In this document: piece by piece, positions 10,001 to 16,896 of the stretch
Layout: each line of letters begins with the position of its first letter
How positions within the stretch are numbered: position 1 is the first letter of the stretch
NCBI GenBank assembly: GCA_900470445.1
Contig: UCAU01000002.1
Location: 1-64,000, forward strand
Direction: 5' to 3'
Source of the DNA: Hyphomicrobiales bacterium
GTDB taxonomy: Bacteria > Pseudomonadota > Alphaproteobacteria > Rhizobiales > Devosiaceae
Length of the DNA: 64,000 bases
Made by a program: the position numbers and the translations under genes
The notes under the pieces: model-generated
What the model was told of the DNA's origin: nothing
What the model saw: the letters and a program-made list of their open reading frames with translations, nothing else
Database searches by the model: none

Positions 10001-11608
10001 CAGAGCTTTGTCATTGGTTCGACCGCGGTGACAGTGGTGCCGGCAAGCGGAGCATTGCCCGATGCGATGGCCGGGGAAGGCTATTCGGCACAATTCATCG
10101 CCTCGGGCCAATCCGGAACTGTGCTTTGGTCAATATCGACAGGCACCCTGCCAGCGGGCATGGTGCTCAACGCGTCGACTGGCGAACTGACCGGACCGAT
10201 CGATGCTGGCGCAGAGGGCGCCTTCAGCTTCACCGTGGCCGCCACCGATCAGGCCGGGGGTGGATCGGGGAGCGCGAACATGACGCTCAAGGTCCTGACG
10301 CGTGCGGTAGCTGCCGAGAACAAGGAAGTCACGGTGCCGCCCGGTGCCACGCCGCCACCGATCAACCTGGTCGAGAACGCCACCGGCGGTCCCTTCACCG
10401 CCGCAGCCGTTGCGGGCGTGGAGCCAGCCATTGGCGGTACCGCCGAGATCATCATGGGCCTCGTTTCGGCGATCGAAACCGACTATCCGGGCAGTTTCTA
10501 CCTCCAGTTCACACCCAACCCGCAATATTCGGGTACGGTCGTGGTCACCTACACCCTGACCAGTGCACTGGGCACATCCGACCCGGCGACGGTGACCATC
10601 CACACCAGCGTCGATACGGTGGCTGTAGAGGACCTGTTTTCCGATCTGTCACGGGGATTCATCACCGCGCGCGGCAATCTGCTGGCCGGAGCCATCGAGA
10701 CTCCGGGGCTGCGCGAGCGGCGCGGCCAGGCGGGTGCGTCGGCTCCGGGCACTATCAACGCAATTCCTGGCGGCAACTCAGTGACCATGAGTTTCGCCTC
10801 GAGCAGCTTGCAGATCGCGGCTTTCGAGGCGATGGACGGGCTGGTGGCCGATGCGGTCGATACCGGTGGAGTGAACTTCTGGATCGACGGAACGGCAACC
10901 CTGCACGTGCGCGGCGGCAATGATAGCGATTATTGGGGCTCGTTCTCCCTGCTCTCGGCGGGCGCCGACGTGCTGGTCAACCAAGACCTCCTCGTGGGCG
11001 TGGTGAATCATGCCGACTGGATGGAGGACAGCAGCAGTTCGAGCAGTGTGACGGGACAGGGTTTCCTGGTGGGGCCCTATGTGTCGGCGGAACCGGTCGA
11101 TGGCGTGTTCCTCGATGCAAGCGTTCTCTACGGGCGGAGCTGGAATGACGCATCGACGCAGATATTCCAGGGCACGTTCGACACGGAGCGGCTGATTGGC
11201 CAGGTCAGGCTGGAGGGGACCTGGGATCTCGGCGACGGACTCAGCTTCCGGCCCTTTGCAAAGCTGTTCTATCTGCGGGAGGAGATGGAGAGCTATGTCG
11301 TCGATGATGGAGCCGGCAATACGGCGTTGGTACCGGGATTCCTCAGCGAGCAGTTGAAGCTCAGCGGCGGCGGCAGCCTGCATTTCGTGCTGGAGACCGA
11401 GAATGACCTAATAGTGCGCCCCTACCTGGGACTGCAACTCGGGCTTACAGTGGACGATGAGCAGGTTGGGCAATCGGCGGCGCTCAGCGGCGGCGTGGAT
11501 CTGACCGGCTTGGGAAGTTGGACGCTCGGTCTTCTTACCCAGGCTGACTTTGCCAGCGAGGGCTTCCGATCGATTTCCGCACGAGCACGGTTTGGCCTTT
11601 CCTTCTAG
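7091..11608 (+). CDS. Autotransporter with Ig-like and fibronectin type III passenger repeats
   Basis: Predicted surface protein of 1505 residues (ATG at 7091; a TTG at 7067 is in frame but less likely). A signal peptide ends in VPVLA-ASS near residue 34. The passenger holds two Ig-like units with cadherin/adhesin character. Four repeats then begin QTITF near bases 8220, 8740, 9262 and 9780. Fn3 domains (start PGAP, core YTFTVTA.N..GTG) alternate with them, and a putative-Ig module follows near 10030-10300. The last ~270 residues form an autotransporter beta-barrel ending ARFGLSF, with the C-terminal aromatic expected of outer-membrane barrels. Role inferred: type Va secreted adhesin or surface-layer component. 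The repeats are alike at DNA level, indicating recent duplication. Confidence 0.85.
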   Translation: MVLRWLKGLASGGRAVGATAFLAGLMGLSVPVLAASSDCTAINSQWSNVTQSGGLEKYEEYYSLMPGEQITYSASTTGSTNGAGDPFNGGGFAVYLGPDYHLGLEEYATSGNEVVASGSVTVDSSGQVTLYAWSGASGATVSATVVCAVPTPPAAVASVSVPADGTYRIGETLSFTVNLDNVVTVTGTPRLALVVGSTTRYANFVSGSGSSALLFQYMVVSGDLDSNGVSVGPLSLNGGMIRDGASNDAVLTLNSVGSTAAVSVDGVAPGVTGVSVSGTPAANASPVVFTADFSEPVSGLSTSQFSVTTTGTASGTISAISASSGSTVDVTVSSISGQGTLRLDVNASSSVVDSAGNSLATGFTAGGTHTVDMRADQTITFNNPGAQNFGTTPTLSATASSGLAPTFSSSTPGVCTVTGGGTLSFVTAGACTIDADQEGDAAYLAAPTVTQSFTVNADIPGAPLIGTATAGVGQASVSFMAPAFDGGAAITGYAVTANPGGLTGTGISSPILVTGLTNGVAYTFTVTATNSAGTGAASSASNAVTPASPQTITFATPSAQNFGTAPTLTATASSGLTVTFSSSTTGVCTITSGGLLTTISAGTCTVNADQAGNGTYLAATQVSRSFTINPIVPGAPGAVVATAGDTQASVAFSAPASSGGASVTGYTVMVTPPDVSPASGASSPIVVTGLTNGQAYTFTVTADNAAGTGPASAASSSITPKAVQTITFSNPGVQDFGTTPTLEATSDSGLPVTFTSSTTGVCTITSSGGLTFVSTGTCTINADQAGDASYLPATQVSRSFAVSGVLPGAPTGVSALAGSSMATVSFTVPADTGGSSILDYTVTASPGGATAAGTSSPIVVGGLINGVIYTFTVTARNSSGTGTTSAVSAPVVPGTAQTITFANPGPQVLGTSVTLSASATSGLSVHLASTTLAICTVTAGGTLTPVSTGTCTIEASQAGDSTYLPAAPVQQSFVIGSTAVTVVPASGALPDAMAGEGYSAQFIASGQSGTVLWSISTGTLPAGMVLNASTGELTGPIDAGAEGAFSFTVAATDQAGGGSGSANMTLKVLTRAVAAENKEVTVPPGATPPPINLVENATGGPFTAAAVAGVEPAIGGTAEIIMGLVSAIETDYPGSFYLQFTPNPQYSGTVVVTYTLTSALGTSDPATVTIHTSVDTVAVEDLFSDLSRGFITARGNLLAGAIETPGLRERRGQAGASAPGTINAIPGGNSVTMSFASSSLQIAAFEAMDGLVADAVDTGGVNFWIDGTATLHVRGGNDSDYWGSFSLLSAGADVLVNQDLLVGVVNHADWMEDSSSSSSVTGQGFLVGPYVSAEPVDGVFLDASVLYGRSWNDASTQIFQGTFDTERLIGQVRLEGTWDLGDGLSFRPFAKLFYLREEMESYVVDDGAGNTALVPGFLSEQLKLSGGGSLHFVLETENDLIVRPYLGLQLGLTVDDEQVGQSAALSGGVDLTGLGSWTLGLLTQADFASEGFRSISARARFGLSF

Positions 11609-11816
11609 TTGGCTGGGGTGGCGGGTACGGCAACTCAAGAACATTTTTGCTTTCACGTTGATTGCTCTCCCGAAGCGCTTCGGCGCTTGGCTTCCAAAAG
11701 ACCTGTTGAAAGCCAATTAGCCCGAGACAGGGGCGTTATTCCACGCCTACTCACATCGATGTGCTATGAATGCGTGGACCTCGCTATCTCAAAGGCGGAC
11801 AAGTAGGACGCGGTGA

Positions 11817-12014
11817 TCAGAGATGCCAGATCGACAATCCATGCGCCGGCACGACCTTCTGGCCGAGCCTCAAGGCTTGCTCACTGCAAGGAGTTGTCCA
11901 GCTTTCAGGACCATAATTGAAGGCGAACAATAGATTGCCACGGCAGCGCAGGCGGACGTGGTGAGGAAGCGGCGTGCAAGCGACGCCTGCGGACGAGAGT
12001 AAGTTGCTTATCAC
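11817..12014 (-). pseudogene. C-terminal remnant of a GH42 beta-galactosidase
   Basis: The minus-strand frame encodes HVRLRCRGNLLFAFNYGPE and ends GQKVVPAHGLSIWHL. The pattern RxRGxLxFAFNYGP and the final beta-strand match the C-terminal domain of GH42 beta-galactosidases (family knowledge). About 65-75 residues of a roughly 650-residue enzyme remain. The frame runs upstream into the methyltransferase remnant read in another frame. It is a leftover from a deletion or insertion event. Confidence 0.55.
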
Positions 12015-12369
12015 CTGTAGTAGCAGATCAGGGGCTGCCCAGCCTGCGAGAGAGCGCGAGCGATGTGCTTCTTGGAGGGTTCGGCAAGCTCGGGATGACG
12101 ACCGTCAAGCGCCCCCACCCTGATAGCGACAGCTATATTGAACGGTCTCTCGCCCTCAAGAAGTTCAAAACCTTCCGCAGACATTTGTCAGAAGGCAAGT
12201 CACGTCCAGACCCGATTTCTGCACCTGATGACTTTTCAGCCCCCGCAATTGCCCTCGCTGATCGATCGATCGCCAGCACATAGCCGGTGCTGATCCTTCG
12301 GCAAATCTCGCGCGCCATGGCTCCCGTGCCACAACTAATCTCAAGCAGTCGAGGGGAGAGTGCGGGCAC
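12011..12369 (-). pseudogene. Remnant of a class I SAM-dependent methyltransferase, frameshifted
   Basis: The minus-strand frame from 12369 reads LLEISCGTGAMAREICRRI then YVLAIDRSARAIAGAE, the SAM-binding motif I and acidic loop of Rossmann methyltransferases. The frame is lost near 12185. The continuing sequence (12184 down to 12011, another frame) reads FELLEGERPFNIAVAIRVGA, the expected next part of such enzymes. So at least one frameshift and both ends are missing. The 5' side abuts the truncated IS66 element; the 3' side abuts the GH42 remnant. Confidence 0.6.
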
Positions 12370-12433
12370 CGCGAATGTACCTTCATGGGTTGTGGAGTAA
12401 TGTTAACCCCGCGAGATGTTGCTGCTGGCACCG

Positions 12434-12743
12434 AGCGCACCCGTTTCCAGTCCATGCCATCCACCAGTGCCAGCAGTTGCGCATGGCTCAGCTGAACCCG
12501 GCTGTGACCGATCCGTGGCCAACAGAACGCTGCCTTTTCCAGCCGCTTGGCGTAAAGGCAGAGGCCCGTGCCGTCCCACCAGACGACCTTGATCCGATCT
12601 GCCCGCTTGGCGCGGAACACATAGAGGGAACCGTTGAAGGGATCAGCCCCAGCGTTGCGCACCAGACCGACAAGCCCATCAGGCCCCTTCCTGAAGTCCA
12701 CTGGTTGGCTGGCCAGGCATGCCTTTACGCCCGAGGGGATCAT
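12434..12743 (-). pseudogene. tnpB: IS66-family accessory protein TnpB, 3'-truncated
   Basis: From ATG 12743 the frame encodes the typical IS66 TnpB (Orf2): VDFRKGPDGLVGLV, then DPFNGSLYVFRAKRADRIKV, then WWDGTGLCLYAKRLEKAAFCWP, up to LVDGMDWKRVR. After about 103 of the usual ~115 residues the sequence diverges and runs into the methyltransferase remnant. The frame stays open to 12165 but that extension is not TnpB. TnpB is required with TnpA and TnpC for IS66 transposition; the large transposase TnpC that should follow is absent. Confidence 0.8.
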
Positions 12744-13117
12744 GCCGAGCGTATCACTCGCAAGACACGGCACAGGTGATCCTCACTTATCGCGGACTCC
12801 ACACGGACTATGGCACCCGCGATGCCGATCCCGATGGCACCGCCCGAGGTTCCGGTGTCTTCGCCAGGCGCCTCACGCCGTTCAACCTGGCCCTTGGCAA
12901 TGGCTTTGCGCCGCCAGCCGACCAACTGCGAGGGCGACATCCCGTTACGCCGCGCCACCGCCGAGACGTTCACGTCCCGGGCCAGCGCCTCTTCAACGAT
13001 CCGCGCCTTGGTCTCGTCCGGCCAGTTGCGCCGCGCCACCGCCGGACTGTTCTCCATCCGGCTAGGCACGACCTCCAGCAACTGGAAACTTCTATCACTG
13101 GGCATATGCGCATACAC
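12740..13117 (-). CDS. tnpA: IS66-family transposase subunit TnpA (Orf1)
   Basis: 125 residues (possible later start at 13105). The N-terminal half carries a helix-turn-helix of the transposase IS3/IS66 Orf1 type: RRNWPDETKARIVEEAL, then VSAVARRNGMSPSQLVGWRR. The stop overlaps the TnpB start by 4 nt (ATGA), the usual IS66 arrangement. It appears intact, but with TnpC missing and TnpB cut the element should not be able to move on its own. Confidence 0.8.
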   Translation of the reverse strand: MYAHMPSDRSFQLLEVVPSRMENSPAVARRNWPDETKARIVEEALARDVNVSAVARRNGMSPSQLVGWRRKAIAKGQVERREAPGEDTGTSGGAIGIGIAGAIVRVESAISEDHLCRVLRVIRSA

Positions 13118-13227
13118 AGGAACTCACACCGTCATCAACCTACGGTGCGAATATCCCAACCGTCGCGCTTCTGTCAGACGAGGTCACCTTGGCGCTTACG
13201 ATGGGCCAAGCGCTTTAACGAGTTTGC

Positions 13228-13647
13228 CTATCGCGTCCGATCGACCCGTGCAGCACCGGCAGCAAGGAACGGGGCAAAGGCTTTGCGCACCGTCTCAAGG
13301 AATGCCCCGCTGAATTTACCGCGCGGGGTCTGGGCAGGATCGAAGTGATACGATCGCTCGATGATGTCGTAATTGCATTCGCTCACGGTAATCCAGCCTT
13401 GCTTGAAGGACGAAAGCTTGGCGCGGCGCAATTCAAGATCAGGAATTTCGATCGCGGTCTGGCCGTCATATGGCGGCGTTGATGAGATGGGCAGCAACAG
13501 GACATGGGAATGTCCCTTGGGATCGCTGATGCTGAGGATCAGGCAGACCGGGCGATCTTTTTCGCCATGCTCGCGGCCATTGCCTTCCTGCCAGCGCCAC
13601 AGATAGGGATAGCTGACAATATCGCCTCGGCTGAACCGATCAGTCAT
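13228..13647 (-). CDS. Toxin of a type II toxin-antitoxin pair, PemK/MazF-like
   Basis: 139 residues. It begins RFSRGDIVSYPYLWRWQ and continues KDRPVCLILSI and HVLLLPISSTPP. This is the G-D-I-V...K-x-R-P-V layout of PemK/MazF-type endoribonuclease toxins, though longer than classic MazF (~115 residues). Its start overlaps the end of the upstream Phd-like antitoxin by 8 nt, strongly supporting a two-gene operon. Inferred role: mRNA cleavage or growth inhibition, neutralised by the partner. No stop or frameshift is seen, so it may be functional. Confidence 0.65.
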   Translation of the reverse strand: MTDRFSRGDIVSYPYLWRWQEGNGREHGEKDRPVCLILSISDPKGHSHVLLLPISSTPPYDGQTAIEIPDLELRRAKLSSFKQGWITVSECNYDIIERSYHFDPAQTPRGKFSGAFLETVRKAFAPFLAAGAARVDRTR

Positions 13648-13906
13648 CCTTGGTCGCCTGATAGTCGGCGGAATCCTGTTCGAGCTGCGCGCTGAACATT
13701 TCGGCCAGACCGGCCGGCATCTCGCCGGCGCCGTAAGCCCGGCGCGGATCGTTGTTGTTTATCATGCGTTCGAAAACATCGGCGGAGACGACGACAACCG
13801 ACGCGCGACCATGTTTTGTGAGCGTGATGGGGGAACGCATGGCTTCGTCATGATAGCGTCCGAAGTGCCGGACAAACTCGGCGGATGTGATGATTTTACT
13901 CGTCAT
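13640..13906 (-). CDS. Antitoxin, Phd/YefM family
   Basis: 88 residues starting MTSKIITSAEFVRHFGRYHD with the Phd/YefM DNA-binding fold: early S-A-x-x-x-R/H, then ITLTKHGRASVVVVSADVFERM. The C-terminus is acidic and probably disordered (DSADYQATKDD), as expected for toxin wrapping. It overlaps the toxin start by 8 nt. Such antitoxins repress their own operon, so an operator is expected just upstream of 13906. Confidence 0.8.
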   Translation of the reverse strand: MTSKIITSAEFVRHFGRYHDEAMRSPITLTKHGRASVVVVSADVFERMINNNDPRRAYGAGEMPAGLAEMFSAQLEQDSADYQATKDD

Positions 13907-13912
13907 CTTGGC

Positions 13913-14284
13913 TCAATCTCCTGTTTCTGCATAATACAGAAAACACAGATAAATACAAGAGCGAGTTACCTGATAGGGCTCAAGCCTCGTCAGCTTCGGC
14001 GCTACCGGGTTGCAGGCGATGCAAGAAGGTGACGGCGCGTTGTGCATGGCAGCGGCGCGGAAGATTGCGCCCTTGTCTTCCTTCAACACGTCCAGCCAAG
14101 AGGCCAGATAGTTGGCGTGATTCGCGCGGTTCCCTTGCGCTACATCGCCCTCGGCCGTGCCGTAGCGCTCCGGGATCTTGCCTTCGAGCTGCTCGCGGCC
14201 GCCGTTGATCTGGGTTAGGTCAACGAGATCGAAGTCGAGGAGGGCTTGAGGCTGGGCAGGCGGACGGGTTCCGCCCTGCTCCAA
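13913..14284 (-). pseudogene. Fragment of an ArdC-like antirestriction/zincin protein
   Basis: The middle of this frame (about 14020-14170) reads NHANYLASWLDVLKEDKGAIF then RAAA, which matches the region H-x-x-Y-L-x-x-W-L-x-x-L-K-x-D-x-R-x-I-F of plasmid ArdC-type (DUF1738) proteins. Upstream and downstream parts do not belong to that family. ArdC-like proteins protect incoming conjugative DNA. Here only about 50 residues remain, lacking the HExxH motif, so this is debris of a mobile element. Confidence 0.55.
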
Positions 14285-14358
14285 TCGAAGTCCTCGGCAG
14301 AGGCGTTCGTTTCCCAGAAGGCACGCTCTTCCGCTTCCGTTGTAAGGTGGGAACCGGT
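14215..14358 (-). pseudogene. N-terminal fragment of a CopG/BrnA-type antitoxin
   Basis: In the frame closed by TAA at 14215-14217 the minus strand reads TTEAEERAFWETNASAEDFD then WSRAEPVRLPSLKPSSTSIS. This is the conserved N-terminal part (E-E-x-A-F-W-E-T-x-D...L-P-N-L-K-P-S-T-x-x-I-S-L) of CopG-type antitoxins paired with BrnT-like toxins. It stops where the ribbon-helix-helix should begin and continues into the ArdC fragment in another frame. No start codon remains. It is a deletion scar joining two mobile-element genes. Confidence 0.55.
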
Positions 14359-14459
14359 CTAGATCTCTTGTTTACAATAGCCTCGCCCCTTAGGACTCAT
14401 ATCCCGGGCCGAGACAGTGGCCTTCCGTCATCGGTGCGCCGGGGGGCGCCGCATAGGCG

Positions 14460-15476
14460 CTAGGCATGGGCCTCTCGGAACGATACTAGCTTACGACGAC
14501 GCTCATCCCACAGCACTAACTTCACACCTGCGAGGCTGTCGGCAATCGATATCCTCCCAATGGCCTTGAGCTCGGGATAGTCACGCAGAACTTCGGGCAG
14601 GCGATAATATGGGATCCTACTGGCGAGGTGATGCACGTGGTGTATGCCGATATTGGCCGTCATCCATCCGAGAATGCCGGGCAAATCGTAGTAGGACGAG
14701 CCGTGCAGGGCTGCCTCCTTGAACTTCCAGTCGGACGCGGGAGCCCAGTGCGTTTCCTCGAACTGGTGCTGGACATAGAAGAGCCACACGCCGGCAGCCG
14801 CTGCCATGATCACAATGGGCAAATGGACCAAGACCAGAGCCTGCCAGCCGAATACCCACGCCACAGCGATGGCGAGCACCGCAATGCCGAGATTCGTTGC
14901 CATGGTGGAGAGCCATGGTGCCACACCGGCGCGCATCATGCCTACCGGCCAACGGTGCTGCAGGAGGAACAGCCATAGCGGGCCGACCCCGAACAGCACG
15001 ACCGGGTGCCGATAGAGGCGGTAGCGCAGCCGGCCCATTTTCGGCAGGGCTTGGTATTCCCTTACGGTCAGGGTGTCGACATCGCCGATGCCGCGCATAT
15101 CGAGATTGCCGGCGGTAGCGTGATGCTGGGCATGCGTTCGGCGCCAATAATCGTAGGGCGTCATGGTCAAGACGCCGATGACGCGCCCCGCCCAATCGTC
15201 GGCCTGCCGGTGCGCGAAGAAGGCGCCATGGCCGCAGTCATGCTGGATCATGAACAGGCGGACGAGGAAGCCGGCGGCGGGAATGGTGAACACCAGGCCC
15301 CACCAGAAACCGTAGGCGAGCGAAGTCCAGGCCAGTCCCCAGCAGAGGACGAACGGCGCGAGCGAGATCACCAGCTCCATCGTGCTGCGCCAGCGGTTGG
15401 GCTGGCGGTAACGGGACATGATCTGGGGCCATGGCCTGTCGTTTGACGTCACGTCTGGTGCAAGATCGGTCATCAT
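14460..15476 (-). CDS. Membrane fatty acid desaturase, DesA-like
   Basis: Integral membrane di-iron desaturase of 338 residues. It introduces a double bond into acyl chains, probably of membrane lipids, using O2 and an electron donor. The three histidine boxes are present: HDCGH (about residue 79), HAQHH (about 115) and HHVHH (about 280). Hydrophobic segments lie around 35-75 and 190-235. AAGGA 5-6 nt before the tandem ATGs at 15476/15473 supports the start. Omega-6/delta-12 acyl-lipid specificity is suggested by overall resemblance but not proven. A short GC hairpin lies just downstream (14436-14449). Confidence 0.9.
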   Translation of the reverse strand: MMTDLAPDVTSNDRPWPQIMSRYRQPNRWRSTMELVISLAPFVLCWGLAWTSLAYGFWWGLVFTIPAAGFLVRLFMIQHDCGHGAFFAHRQADDWAGRVIGVLTMTPYDYWRRTHAQHHATAGNLDMRGIGDVDTLTVREYQALPKMGRLRYRLYRHPVVLFGVGPLWLFLLQHRWPVGMMRAGVAPWLSTMATNLGIAVLAIAVAWVFGWQALVLVHLPIVIMAAAAGVWLFYVQHQFEETHWAPASDWKFKEAALHGSSYYDLPGILGWMTANIGIHHVHHLASRIPYYRLPEVLRDYPELKAIGRISIADSLAGVKLVLWDERRRKLVSFREAHA

Positions 15477-15661
15477 GGTGTTCCTTCGGTAGCGCTACGA
15501 AGGTAGCGCTCCGCGTGCTGGAAATAGTTTTCCGCGACGACCCGGTCGCCAGCGGCGGATTGGGCATCGGCCAGCTTCAAGTAATGCTGCCTTCGTGCCT
15601 CGGCTGCATTACGATCGATGGTTGACGATCAGCTCGATTGCCCGTTGTACTGACGTCCTCA

Positions 15662-16210
15662 TCAGGCCGCGATCTTCTGCCGGCTCAGAGGGTATGCGGC
15701 GGCATCATAGAGCGCGCGGATGGCCTCCCCTTCGAAGCGCACTTCATTCACCTCAAGGAACGAACCGGCCCGGCCATTGCTGGGCAGGTCCTCGATAACG
15801 TAGCGGATGGCCTCCGCTGCCGTCGCGAAACGACGGTACCGGGTCTGCTGGGTCTTGGCGTAGCGCCGGCTGGGAAACAGCTCTGCGCTGGCCTTGTAAT
15901 TGAACTCATCCATGGAAAAAATCTCTCTGGGTTCGTGTGGTGGCATCGACGATGTGGATTCGATGCCTTGGTGTTTATGCGGCAGCGGGTAGTTCAAGCT
16001 GCGATAGAGCCAGCCCATTGCCTCGCCTGAAAATACGGCGTCGCCGATTAGGAGCCGGGCACCTCGAAGGCTGACGGGCGCCACTTCCTCAATTGCGAAG
16101 CGGATCGCCTTGGCGGCGGTGCGAAAGGTCCTGGGACCTTGTGTGAATGCGGTTGGCCAGTCGCTACCGAGATAGAGCTCAGCGCGGGCCTGGAAGTCTG
16201 GAGATGTCAT
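15662..16210 (-). CDS. Unknown protein made of two tandem homologous domains
   Basis: 182 residues from ATG 16210 (MTSPDFQARAELYLG). It consists of two related ~78-residue units. Unit 1 has RTFRTAAKAIRFAIEEV and VFSGEAMGWLYRSLNYPL. Unit 2 starts MDEFNYKASAELF and has YRRFATAAEAIRYVIEDL and RFEGEAIRALYDAAAYPL. The linker before unit 2 is encoded by a Shine-Dalgarno-like CCCAGAGAGA followed by ATG, echoing the CCCAGAGAAC before unit 1. This suggests two tandem genes fused by loss of a stop. Function is unknown; the cold shock gene lies upstream on the same strand. Confidence 0.7.
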   Translation of the reverse strand: MTSPDFQARAELYLGSDWPTAFTQGPRTFRTAAKAIRFAIEEVAPVSLRGARLLIGDAVFSGEAMGWLYRSLNYPLPHKHQGIESTSSMPPHEPREIFSMDEFNYKASAELFPSRRYAKTQQTRYRRFATAAEAIRYVIEDLPSNGRAGSFLEVNEVRFEGEAIRALYDAAAYPLSRQKIAA

Positions 16211-16280
16211 AGTGTTCTCTGGGGACCCAACATATGGCGCGGGTCTTTTAATCTTCGCCTCGACCAATATGGGAGGCGAG

Positions 16281-16305
16281 TGCCGGCCCAGCATCTAGGC
16301 CGGCA
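16281..16305 (-). terminator. Stem-loop downstream of the cold shock gene
   Basis: TGCCGGCC and GGCCGGCA form a perfect 8-bp stem around a 9-nt loop, 9 bases after the stop of the cold shock gene. There is no T-run, so it is either a Rho-independent-like terminator of weak type or an RNA-stabilising 3' hairpin. Confidence 0.55.
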
Positions 16306-16313
16306 GTCGGTTC

Positions 16314-16520
16314 TTAGAGGAGCGTGAGATTGGTCGCGGAAATCTTGCCATCCCGCCCGGTTTCGAGTTCGTAGGTGAGCTTGTCGCCTTCATAGAGGCC
16401 ATTGAGGCCCGAGCGTTCCACGGCGGAGATATGGACGAAAGCGTCCTTGTCGCCACCCTCTGGTGCGATGAAGCCGAAACCTTTGGTCGTGTTGAAGAAT
16501 TTAACGGTGCCGTTGATCAT
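16314..16520 (-). CDS. Cold shock protein, CspA family
   Basis: 68-residue single cold-shock (OB-fold) domain binding single-stranded RNA/DNA and acting as an RNA chaperone. RNP1 is KGFGFI and RNP2 is DAFVHISAVE, with the starting GTVKFFN pattern. The ATG at 16520 gives exactly the family length; an open frame extends upstream but belongs to the leader. A long AT-poor leader precedes it, as is common for cold-shock genes whose mRNA folds regulate translation. Alphaproteobacteria usually carry several paralogs, so no specific csp letter is assigned. Confidence 0.95.
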   Translation of the reverse strand: MINGTVKFFNTTKGFGFIAPEGGDKDAFVHISAVERSGLNGLYEGDKLTYELETGRDGKISATNLTLL

Positions 16521-16896
16521 GTATGTGTAGTTCTTTCTGTGGCCCGGGCCGGAGCAAACGGGCGGTGATCCAGTGGCAAAATGCCAATGGATGCCTAAAC
16601 GTTCGCAATAGAGGAGGTGGCCAGGGCCGGCGAACCGGCGAGACAGGCAGCCAACGGAGGCTGAAAACGTACGACTACTTGTGACAGAGGTTTGTGGCGA
16701 ACACGAGGCGGGCGCCACATTGCGGTGGCCACGCCCAATCCTGCCTCGCCGAAGATCAAACCGAGTGAATGACCCCAAATCGGCCATCAACGCGGGTCAA
16801 GAGAATTCCCGAAATCCGCCGTGTCCCATGTAGCTTCCTGCGCCCCCGTGCGCAGGGCTCCATGTTGTTGACCGGCGTGTGCAGCTAGTAAATTTC
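16521..16896. other. Leader/promoter region of the cold shock gene
   Basis: About 375 bases between the cold shock gene and the 3' end of a methyltransferase gene. No protein-like frame was found. It probably encodes the 5' untranslated leader of the cold shock mRNA. Confidence 0.4.

Larger units (their letters stand above)
12434..13117 (-). mobile_element. Truncated IS66-family insertion sequence
   Basis: Contains tnpA and the 5' part of tnpB but no tnpC, so roughly 1.5-2 kb of the element are missing at the tnpB side. I could not identify a terminal inverted repeat on the tnpA side (13118-13227) with confidence. It separates a methyltransferase/GH42 remnant from a toxin-antitoxin pair. Confidence 0.75.

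Noticed and set aside
10778..11383. Minus-strand open frame opposite the autotransporter barrel
   Set aside because: Shadow of the real coding strand; composition His/Arg/Ala-rich and no similarity pattern.
12165..12773. A single 202-residue protein combining IS66 TnpB with a longer C-terminus
   Set aside because: Similarity to TnpB ends near residue 103-113. The rest is read through a junction into methyltransferase debris in a wrong frame.
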